Below, in pieces: positions 25,866 to 40,855 of a DNA stretch of 64,000 nucleotides (position 1 is the first letter of the stretch; each line of letters starts with the position of its first letter). The notes under the pieces were generated by a model. The model was not told the origin of the DNA. It saw nothing but the letters and a program-made list of their open reading frames with translations, and made no database searches. This DNA comes from Rutidosis leptorrhynchoides (taxonomy: Eukaryota; Streptophyta; Magnoliopsida; Asterales; Asteraceae). The position numbers and the translations under genes are program-made. The stretch is taken from the NCBI RefSeq assembly GCF_046630445.1, contig NC_092337.1:194219001-194283000 (forward strand), read 5' to 3'.

Positions 25866-26549
25866 ATGGATAGACAACCCAATATTTTAAGAGACCTACC
25901 CGGAGACATGATTGATGAAATCTTGTCTAGAGATGGTCAGAATTCTTCGGCACAACTATTTAAGGCGAGATCAGTTTGTAAGACATTCGAAGAACGTTCC
26001 AAGAATGTCTTGGTTTATAAAAGGCTTTCGTTCGAAAGATGGGGGATATCACATTGGGAAATCCATAAGTTACGATGTGTTTACTTTGACGCATATATTG
26101 CGGGGAACCCAAATGCTATTTTACGCAATGGGTTAAGAAATTTTTTTGACTCAATATATCTGAATATTGGACTTCGTGATTTAGAAAAAGCGGCTAACAT
26201 GCAACATAAAGAAGCATGTTATGCTTACAGATTAGTAATGTTCGCTTCTCACCAAAGTGAGAACAAGAACAATGGGCTACAACTATTAAACAAAACGTTC
26301 CCACAAGTGACGGAGTCGGTAATTGGGGTAAGAAATGAGGTTTTTAGATTGTTACGGGACTGTTGGACATTACGTAACACTCGTTCCTTTGACGACGTTA
26401 CAACACGGTGTCTTATCAACGGCCATAATGGTTATGTTCCACAAGACCAAGGATGGGAAATAATCCTAGTAAAATCAGAATGCATGACTTGTTTCTGGAC
26501 GTATGAATTACGTGTCTTTATTGCCTTTGCTGAACGACTTGTGTACTAG
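25866..26549 (+). CDS. F-box protein (At2g35280-like, with Sel1-like segment) carried inside element B
   Basis: This is an intact 227-codon ORF. Residues 9-50 form an F-box (LPGDMIDEILSRDG...FKARSVCKTFEERS), which in host proteins binds SKP1 within SCF ubiquitin ligases. The following region (YIAGNPNAILRNGLRNFF; GLRDLEKAANMQHKEACYAY) matches the Sel1-like repeat arrangement I know from the At2g35280-like plant F-box family. The ORF ends with a Cys/Trp-containing segment (CMTCFWTYEL) that could be a zinc-binding remnant. It sits between the PBS and gag in the same orientation, 342 bp upstream of the gag ATG, and has no introns, so it may have been captured as RNA. The role in the element is unknown; it could alter host protein turnover or be a passenger. 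Family assignment is from memory of motifs, not a search. Confidence 0.8.
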   Translation: MDRQPNILRDLPGDMIDEILSRDGQNSSAQLFKARSVCKTFEERSKNVLVYKRLSFERWGISHWEIHKLRCVYFDAYIAGNPNAILRNGLRNFFDSIYLNIGLRDLEKAANMQHKEACYAYRLVMFASHQSENKNNGLQLLNKTFPQVTESVIGVRNEVFRLLRDCWTLRNTRSFDDVTTRCLINGHNGYVPQDQGWEIILVKSECMTCFWTYELRVFIAFAERLVY

Positions 26550-26737
26550 CTAGAATTATCTTCACAACCATCTTGTATCAAATTTATTGTGTGCTATATT
26601 TCATGCTATATGTAAAATAAGCGGTATTGTAAGTTTGTAAAATATTGTGTAAAAGTTTGAACGCGAAATATTTTTATAATCAGTTTTTCATATAGAATTG
26701 TAGTAGTTGAATTGTATATTAGCTACTAAGTATGAAC

Positions 26738-26757
26738 TTAACGGGTAGGTACTACCC
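26738..26757 (+). promoter_or_regulatory. PPT-like motif inside element B
   Basis: TTAACGGGTAGGTACTACC repeats the core of the true 3' PPT (31611-31629) but lies between the F-box ORF and gag. Element C has a similar internal copy at about 10549. It may be a secondary plus-strand priming site or a scar from joining an extra-ORF module to a gag-pol module. Confidence 0.45.
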
Positions 26758-26890
26758 GAATTTAAACTTATAAAACGCTAATATGAAGAAAAAGCTTTTA
26801 TAAATGAGTTCATATTATGCTACGAAATACTATTAACTACTCTTAATATTCTGTATGATTAACTTGTTCCATTTGACTATTTTGAAGGAA

Positions 26891-31593
<4,703 letters not shown>

Positions 31594-31594
<1 letters not shown>

Positions 31595-31629
31595 AATTTC
31601 GGGACGAAATTTATTTAACGGGTAGGTAC
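31594..31629 (+). promoter_or_regulatory. Element B polypurine-tract region and hairpin
   Basis: An inverted repeat, AAATTTCG (31594-31601), GGA, CGAAATTT (31605-31612), overlaps the last base of the pol stop codon. It is followed by ATTTAACGGGTAGGTAC, which abuts LTR2. Confidence 0.8.
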
Positions 31630-34600
31630 TGTAGTGACCCAAACTTTTCCATGTTTATATATATTAATTGAGATTGATATTTACATGATTAAATGTTTCC
31701 AACATGTTAAGCAATCAAACTTGTTAAGACTTGATTAATTGAAATATGTTTCATATAGACAATTGACCACCCAAGTTGACCGGTGATTCACGAACGTTAA
31801 AACTTGTAAAAACTATATGATGACATATATATGGATATATATATAGTTAACATGATACTATGATAAGTAAACATATCATTAAGTATATTAACAATGAACT
31901 ACATATGTAAAAACAAGACTACTAACTTAATGATTTTTAAACGAGACATATATGTAACGATTATCGTTGTAAAGACATTTAATGTATATATATATCATAT
32001 TAAGAGATATTCATACATGATAATATCATGATAATATAATAATTTAAAATCTCATTTGATATTATAAATATTGGGTTAACAACATTTAACAAGATCGTTA
32101 ACCTAAAGGTTTCAAAACAACACTTACATGTAACGACTAACGATGACTTAACGACTCAGTTAAAATGTATATACATGTAGTGTTTTAATATGTATTTATA
32201 CACTTTTGAAAGACTTTAATAAACTTATCAAAATACTTCTACTTAACAAAAATTCTTACAATTACATCCTCGTTCAGTTTCATCAACAATTCTACTCGTA
32301 TGCACCCGTATTCGTACTCGTACAATACACAGCTTTTAGATGTATGTACTATTAGTATATACACTCCAATGATCAGCTCTTAGCAGCCCATGTGAGTCAC
32401 CTAACACATGTGGGAACCATCATTTGGCAACTAGCATGAAATATCTCATAAAATTACAAAAATATGAGTAATCATTCATGACTTATTTACATGAAAATAA
32501 AATTACATATCCTTTATATCTAATCCATACACCAACGACCAAAAATACCTACAAACACTTTCATTCTTCAATTTTCTTCATCTAATTGATCTCTCTCAAG
32601 TTCTATCTTCAAGTTCTAAGTGTTCTTCATATATTCTACAAGTTCTAGTTACATAAAATCAAGAATACTTTCAAATTTGCTAGCTCACTTCCAATCTTGT
32701 AAGGTGATCATCCAACCTCAAGAAATCTTTGTTTCTTACAGTAGGTTATCATTCTAATACAAGGTAATAATCATATTCAAACTTTGGTTCAATTTCTATA
32801 ACTATAACAATCTTATTTCAAGTGATGATCTTACTTGAACTTGTTTTCGTGTCATGATTCTGCTTCAAGAACTTCGAGCCATCCAAGGATTCGTTGAAGC
32901 TAGATCCATTTTTCTATTTTCCAGTAGGTTTATCCAAGGAACTTAAGGTAGTAATGATGTTCATAACATCATTCGATTCATATATATAAAGCTATCTTAT
33001 TCGAAGGTTTAAACTTGTAATCACTAGAACATAGTTTAGTTAATTCTAAACTTGTTCGCAAATAAAAAGTTAATCCTTCTAACTTGACTTTTAAAATCAA
33101 CTAAACACATGTTCTATATCTATATGATATGCTAACTTAATGATTTAAAACCTGAAAACACGAAAAACACCGTAAAACCGGATTTACGCCGTCGTAGTAA
33201 CACCGCGGGCTGTTTTGGGTTAGTTAATTAAAAACTATGATAAACTTTGATTTAAAAGTTGTTATTCTGAGAAAATGATTTTTATTATGAACATGAAACT
33301 ATATCCAAAAATTATGGTTAAACTCAAAGTGGAAGTATGTTTTCTAAAATGGTCATCTAGACGTCGTTCTTTCGACTGAAATGACTACCTTTACAAAAAC
33401 GACTTGTAACTTATTTTTCCGACTATAAACCTATACTTTTTCTGTTTAGATTCATAAAATAGAGTTCAATATGAAACCATAGCAATTTGATTCACTCAAA
33501 ACGGATTTAAAATGAAGAAGTTATGGGTAAAACAAGATTGGATAATTTTTCTCATTTTAGCTACGTGAAAATTGGTAACAAATCTATTCCAACCATAACT
33601 TAATCAACTTGTATTGTATATTATGTAATCTTGAGATACCATAGACACGTATACAATGTTTCGACCTATCATGTCGACACATCTATATATATTTCGGAAC
33701 AACCATAGACACTCTATATGTGAATGTTGGAGTTAGCTATACAGGGTTGAGGTTGATTCCAAAATATATATAGTTTGAGTTGTGATCAATACTGAGATAC
33801 GTATACACTGGATCGTGGATTGATTCAAGATAATATTTATCGATTTATTTCTATACATCTAACTGTGGACAACTAGTTGTAGGTTACTAACGAGGACAGC
33901 TGACTTAATAAACTTAAAACATCAAAATATATTAAAAGTGTTGTAAATATATTTTGAACATACTTTGATATATATGTATATATTGTTATAGGTTCGTGAA
34001 TCAACAGTGGCCAAGTCTTACTTCTCGACGAAGTAAAAATCTGTGAAAGTGAGTTATAGTCCCACTTTTAAAATCTAATATTTTTGGGATGAGAATACAT
34101 GCAAGTTTTATAAATAATTTACAAAATAGACACAAGTACGTGAAACCACATTCTATGGTTGAATTATCGAAATCGAATATGCCCCTTTTTATTAAGTCTG
34201 GTAATCTAAGAATTAGGGAACAGACACCCTAATTGACGCGAATCCTAAAGATAGATCTATCGGGCCCAACAAGCCCCATCCAAAGTACCGGATGCTTTAG
34301 TACTTCGAAATTTATATCATATCCGAAGGGTGTCCCGGAATGATGGGGATATTCTTATATATGCATCTTGTTAATGTCGGTTACCAGGTGTTCACCATAT
34401 GAATGATTTTTATCTCTATGTATGGGATGTGTATTGAAATATGAAATCTTGTGGTCTATTATTATGATTTGATATATATAGGTTAAACCTATAACTCACC
34501 AACATTTTTGTTGACGTTTTAAGCATGTTTATTCTCAGGTGATTATTAAGAGCTTCCGCTGTCGCATACTTAAATAAGGACGAGATTTGGAGTCCATGCT

Positions 34601-34881
34601 TGTATGATATTGTGTAAAAACTACATTCAAGAAACTTATTTTGTTGTAACATATTCGTATTGTAAATCATTATGTAATGGTCGTGTGTAAACAGGATATT
34701 TTAGATTATCATTATTTGATAATCTACGTAAAACTTTTTAAACCTTTATTGATAAAATAAAGGTTATGGTTTGTTTTAAAATGAATGCAGTCTTTGAAAA
34801 ATGTCTCATATAGAGGTCAAAACCTCGCAACGAAATCAATTAATATGGAACGTTTTTAATCAATAAGAACGGGACATTTCA
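31630..34881 (+). repeat. Element B 3' LTR (LTR2)
   Basis: This 3,252-bp LTR starts TGTAGTGACCC and ends GGGACATTTCA. Compared with LTR1 it lacks about 190 bp and has scattered substitutions, so B is older than C by eye. It is not followed by a target duplication but directly by a third LTR segment. Confidence 0.9.
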
Positions 34882-36806
34882 TGATGTTCATAACATCATT
34901 CGATTCATACATATAAAGCTATCTTATTCGAAGGTTTAAACTTGTAATCACTAGAACATAGTTTAGTTAATTCTAAACTTGTTCGCAAATAAAAGTTAAT
35001 CCTCTAACTTGACATTTAAAATTAACTAAACACATGTTCTATATCTATATGATATGCTAACTTAATGATTTAAAACCTGAAAACACGAAAAACACCGTAA
35101 AACCGGATTTACGCCGTCGTAGTAACACCGCGGGCTATTTTGGGTTAGTTAATTAAAAACTATGATAAACTTTGATTTAAAAGTGGTTATTCTGGGAAAA
35201 TGATTTTTATTATGAACATGCAACTATATCCAAAAATTGAGGTTAAACTCAAAGTGGAAGTATGTTTTCTAAATTGGTCATCTAGACGTCGTTCTTTCGA
35301 CTGAAATGACTACCTTTACAAAAACGACTTGTAACTTATTTTTCGACTATAAACCTATACTTTTTCTGTTTAGATTCATAAAATAGAGTTCAATATGAAA
35401 CCATAGCAATTTGATTCACTCAAAACGGATTTAAAATGAAGAAGTTATGGGTAAAACAAGATTGGATAATTTTTCTCATTTTAGCTACGTGAAATTGGTA
35501 ACAAATCTATTCCAACCATAACTTAATCAACTTGTATTGTATATTATGTAATCTTGAGATACCATAGACACGTATACAATGTTTCGACCTATCATGTCGA
35601 CACATCTATATATATTTCGGAACAACCATAGACACTCTATATGTGAATGTTGGAGTTAGCTATACAGGGTTGAGGTTGATTCCAAAATATATATAGTTTG
35701 AGTTGTGATCAATACTGAGATACGTATACACTGGATCGTGGATTGATTCAAGATAATATTTATCGATTTATTTCTATACATCTAACTGTGGACAACTAGT
35801 TGTAGGTTACTAACGAGGACAGCTGACTTAATAAACTTAAAACATCAAAATATATTAAAAGTGTTGTAAATATATTTTGAACATACTTTGATATATATGT
35901 ATATATTGTTATAGGTTCGTGAATCAACCAGTGGCCAAGTCTTACTTCCCGACGAAGTAAAAATCTGTGAAAGTGAGTTATAGTCCCACTTTTAAAATCT
36001 AATATTTTTGGGATGAGAATACATGCAGTTTTTATAAATGATTTACAAAATAGACACAAGTACGTGAAACTACATTCTATGGTTGAATTATCGAAATCGA
36101 ATATGCCCCTTTTTATTAAGTCTGGTAATCTAAGAATTAGGGAACAGACACCCTAATTGACGCGAATCCTAAAGATAGATCTATTGGGCCTAACAAACCC
36201 CATCCAAAGTACCGGATGCTTTAGTACTTTGAAATTTATATCATATCCGAAGGGTGTCCCGGAATGATGGGGATATTCTTATATATGCATCTTGTTAATG
36301 TCGGTTACCAGGTGTTCACCATATGAATGATTTTTATCTCTATGTATGGGATGTGTATTGAAATATGAAATCTTGTGGTCTAATGTTACGATTTGATATA
36401 TATAGGTTAAACCTATAACTCACCAACATTTTTGTTGATGTTTAAAGCATGTTTATTCTCAGGTGAATACTAAGAGCTTCCGCTGTTGCATACTAAAATA
36501 AGAACAAGATTTGGAGTCCATGTTTGTATGATATTGTGTAAAAACTGCATTCAAGAAACTGATTTCGATGTAACATATTTGTATTGTAAACCATTATGTA
36601 ATGGTCGTGTGTAAACAGGATATTTTAGATTATCATTATTTGATAATCTACGTAAAGCTTTTTAAACCTTTATTTATGAAATAAAGGTTATGGTTTGTTT
36701 TAAAAATGAATGCAGTCTTTGAAAAACGTCTCATATAGAGGTCAAAACCTCGCAACGAAATCAATTAATATGGAACGTTTTTAATCAATAAGAACGGGAC
36801 ATTTCA
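34882..36806 (+). repeat. Truncated third LTR at the 3' end of element B
   Basis: This 1,925-bp segment corresponds to the 3' part of the B LTR (from about 22998 in LTR1) and ends ATTTCA next to the AAAAC duplicate. At several diagnostic sites it agrees with element D's LTR and not with LTR1 or LTR2, for example GCTGTTGCATACTAAAATAAG, GATTTCGATGTAAC and TTGGGCCTAAC. It is therefore not a simple tandem copy of B's own LTR. Confidence 0.85.
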
Positions 36807-38660
36807 AAAACATGCTAAAGTGTCAACCAAAAAGGATGAGTGAAGTTCATAGGTTTAACAAAAAGTTTGTCGTTGTTTTAGACCACATGATTTAGTTTGT
36901 AAAGTTGATCTCCCGCATGATCAAAAAGTTATGCCAATGCGTAATATTTAGACTAAACGTTCAAGTTTGCCCCATGACAAGTTGTGTCTGTCCTTGTCGG
37001 TTTAATTTCATTATTAAGTAATACAATGACTTGGTCAAATGTATCGGGGACGTTACTCTCGATAGGCCTACACCCAATAATTAAGCATGCAGCAGCAATT
37101 AAAAATATCACTGTAGGGACTTAGTCGGATATAGCCGGGTATAGCATAGCTTAACAGTTTGGTACTTGTGTCTAAATTGTAAAAAGTAAAAAAAACAGCA
37201 TGTGCCTCACCCCAAGTAAAGTAAGTAAGTTTGCTAGCAATAAAGAGGGGCTATGAATTCACCTTAGTAAGTAGAGAGAGAGTTATTCCTCGGAATAAAG
37301 AGTTGAACGAGCGAGCAAGAAAGTCAACCTATTGACATTTAAGAGTAGTTAAGTGTTTTGCCCATGTTTAAGATTAAGTATGTGTTTAAGTATAGTTTGT
37401 TTTACTAAGTTTCTATTCTAGTAAGTTACTATTTTAATAAAGTTTTCATTTTTAGAAAGTTTCTTATTTTACTAAGTTTCTATGACTAGAGAGTTTCTAC
37501 TTTTATCAGTGTTTTCCATTTTAGGATACTTGCCGTATTAGATAAGCTTCCAATCACCCCTTTCCCTTCGAATGGATAATTTAGATCTAGGGGCTTGAGC
37601 CATAGGACCCTTTAAATCGGAAATCCAAACCCTCTGCCTAGAATCTCATAGAAACCATTCGTCAAGAAAGTTCGAAGATCTATACATCTCTAATACATAT
37701 CTCAAAATGTTTTTATGTTACAATATAAGTAGTAGGTTATAGGTGCTAGTAATAGTAATAGTGTATACATGTTATTTATTTTATTTTTAATTGCATATAA
37801 TTTATAACATTATTTACATATTTCGGTAAAAATAATAACCGAAGTAAAAAGTAAAAAGTAAAAAGTAAAAAGTAAAAAAATAAAAAGTAAGAAAAGAATA
37901 CTTACTAGTAGTAATTCTTCAAAGAGAGAATGAGAGAAATTTTGGTGTGAGTTTGAATGAGAAATGAGAGGTATTTATACTTGAAAAAATTAGGTAAAAA
38001 GAATAAAATAATTAAAAGAAAAAGAAATATTTTAATTCTTAATGGGATTTTAAAATTAAAAAGTATTAAATGTTAGGTCATGGGATAATGCACAAAATAA
38101 AATAATAAAAGTAGTTTTTTCATTACAATTTTTAATTAAAAAGTAATTTATTTATTTATTTATTTTTTTCATTTATTTTAAGGATTTTTTTTTATATAAA
38201 TAAACAAATTGATTTAATGCTTTTCCAAGAATATTTGTTAATAATATTTTATTTTTATTTTTTTTATTTATTTAATTAATAAATACAAATTTTGCATAAA
38301 AATAATAAATAATTCGGTGTTTTGTATTTTTAATAATAATTATGATTTTAATTATTAAACTATAGTTTTAGTAAGTTTGTAAATATTATTACATTTATAT
38401 ATAATTAGATTTATTATATAGTTAAATATATAATACATTAACTAAATAATAAAAGTGATACAAAGTTTATATACTTAGTTAAATTATGTCAAATTAAATA
38501 AATTAATAATATATTATTTATTTAAGCGTACATTGTTGACTAAAAATTACTATTCGGTCAATATTTAATTGTATATAACAACCCTTAATACATATAGTCA
38601 GACATATAACCCTAGGGTTAATTCAGTAAATTTAGAAGTCGAAAAGTGAGGGTTGTTACA
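36807..38660 (-). repeat. Element A 5' LTR, second part
   Basis: This resumes the LTR interrupted at 21486 (after the AAAAC duplicate 36807-36811) and ends AGGGTTGTTACA, followed by TAATC. It matches 837-2692 closely, with differences in the AAAAAGT and ATTT simple repeats. Confidence 0.92.
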
Positions 38661-39418
38661 TAATCAAGAGTGGAATCCCATGCTAGTTCCTATTGGTATA
38701 TACCCACAGTAAGTACGTCTAGAAGCTGTGTATAATACGGGTATGAATACGACTAGATTTCTTGATGAAAAAAGAATGGGAATGTAACTGTACCCATTTT
38801 CATTAAGTATTAGTGTTTTGATATATGTCTTGAAGTCTTCCAAAAGTATATTAATACATCTAAATACACTATATGTATATACATTTTAACTGAGTCGTTA
38901 AGTCATCGTTAGTCGTTACATGTAAGTGTTGTTTTGAAACCTTTAAGTTAACAATCTCATTTAATGTTGTTAACCCATTGTTTATTATATCTAATGAGAT
39001 GTTAAATTATTATATTATCATGATATTATGATATATTAATATATCTTAATATGATATATATACATTTAAATTTCGTTACAACGATAATCGTTACATATAT
39101 GTCTCGTTTCGAAATCCTTAAGTTAGTAGTCGTGTTTTTATGTATATAACTCATTGTTAATATACTTATGGAGATACTCACTTATCATAATCTCATGTTA
39201 ACTATATGTATATCCATATATATATCGTCATGTCGTTTTTACAAGTTTTAACGTTCGTGAATCGCCGGTCAACTTGGGTGGTCAATTGTCTACATGAAAC
39301 TCATTTCAAATAATCAAGTCTTAACAAGTTTGATTGCTTAACATGTTGGAAACATTTAATCATGTAAAAATCAATTTCATTTAATATATATAAACATGAA
39401 AAAGTTCGGGTCACTACA
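38661..39418 (-). mobile_element. LTR E, right part, ending GGGTCACTACA
   Basis: This continues the LTR broken by A (the first five bases are A's TAATC duplicate). It is similar to the corresponding end of D's LTR (about 58140-59081), including the ATATGTCTCGTTTCGAAATCCTTAAG block and the terminal AAAGTTCGGGTCACTACA. What follows is neither a PPT nor a PBS but coding-like sequence of a hAT transposase. This is therefore an outer end of the insertion. Confidence 0.8.
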
Positions 39419-40211
39419 CAAGCCGTGGAAGTATGCGTATGTTTGAAGGATTATTTAGACGAGGTAGATAGGATACAAGATCAAACGTCATTAGAATGTC
39501 CGTTAGATAATGACGTTGAAGATTTTATAGAGATGGAAGAAATGGAAGCGGGATTATCACCTTCATCAACCGAAGGAAATACCGAGACCGAAGTGGAGGA
39601 AGGTGAATATGATCCCGTTAACATGGACGAATATATTGCAAATTACCAACGAACATTTGCGACTGTTGATGACCCCGAATTTGAAGCAAGTGAACAATAT
39701 TACGAATGGTGAAGGCAAGACGAGTAATGCATAATGGGTGATGGCAATGCCGAAGCTCGATATACTTTGCTCGTAATACATTATCGGGTGATGGCCATGC
39801 CGAAGCTTGAATAATGTATTAAATTTTGTATACTTATAGTTGTAACTTGTATCGTTCAAATAAATGTATTGTTATTGTTATTTATATTATTTATAGTGGT
39901 TAATCATTTAAATAAAAATGTTGTTATTTATATTATTTATAGTGTTAAGCGTTATAAATTATGTTGATTATATTATTGTTGCTCAAAAGTTATAAAAATC
40001 GAAACGGTAAAAATATAACCGGTAAAAATCAAAATCCGACAAAGATCTTAGTCCGAAAAAAATCCTGTCGAGATCCGAAAAAATCCGATTCCGAAAAAAA
40101 AAATCCGAATAAACCACCCCGATAACCGGATCCGGAACCGGATCCGGATTTGGAAAAATTCGGAAAAACCACCCCGATAACCGGTCTGAATCCGGTTTTT
40201 GTGCATCTATA
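39419..40211 (+). mobile_element. hAT transposon 3' remnant with transposase C-terminus
   Basis: Directly after LTR E an open frame (39425-39712) reads VEVCVCLKDYLDEVDRIQDQ and then an acidic tail ending EQYYEW. It resembles the end of the hAT dimerisation domain and acidic C-terminus of plant BED-type hAT transposases, as I remember them. Downstream are two imperfect copies of a GGGTGATGGC-ATGCCGAAGCT unit (about 39734 and 39786), then CCGGATCCGGA-rich subterminal repeats (about 40120-40190) and a GTGCATCTATA end that may be a decayed TIR. The 5' part was cut off by LTR E. Confidence 0.5.
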
Positions 40212-40840
40212 CCTTACATTGACATTTCATGTTAAGATTGTGACAATTCACATTTTGCTTTTAAACAAATTTGTTATAGAGGTTTCAGAAAAATCCGGTT
40301 ATCTAATATTGGTATTATCCATTAGCAACATGTTAAGAGATAAAACTGTTTAAATCTGTGTATAAAGATTAGAATACATATTTCCTAAATGAATCAAACA
40401 CTCCGTAATTTACACGATACATTAGTTAACGTTGAACTCAAACATTCTATAATTGAGTTATTACTAGATTCAGAACGGGCCGCGTGATGCTGCGGCTGCT
40501 TTTCGTATGTTGGTTTTTGTTTGTTACATAGTTTTTGGAGTATCGCTTTGTTTAACGCCTTCGGTGTTTTGAACACAGCCGATGTAGTCTATGTCTTGAG
40601 TTTATAACTAAATATACTGATTCTGTACATATTCAGTTTGTTTCCCTAAACAGTAAACATAATCAATAACATTTCGCTTAACAATTTGTCGTTATGGTGA
40701 TAAAGATTTTGCAAATGGAGTATAAGTTTTGGGTGTCTGCTAAGCATGTATGGTGGTATATATCAGTTATGGAGATGTTTACTGAATACAAGTATGGTGG
40801 CATATAACCTCGCTATAAGCAACACGAATAATAGGAATTT
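40212..40840. other. Intergenic, no gene recognised
   Basis: AT-rich with no coherent ORF. At 40464-40495 the minus strand shows a short GC-rich hairpin (GCCGC/GCGGC) 11 bases before CTAG-T. This could be a decayed Helitron 3' end, but no matching 5' end was found. Confidence 0.4.
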
Positions 40841-40855
40841 AAAAGACAACTCAAA

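Noticed and set aside
40464-40495. Possible third Helitron 3' end on the minus strand
   Set aside because: There is a GC hairpin and CTAG-T, but the spacer is long and no matching 5' TC end was found.
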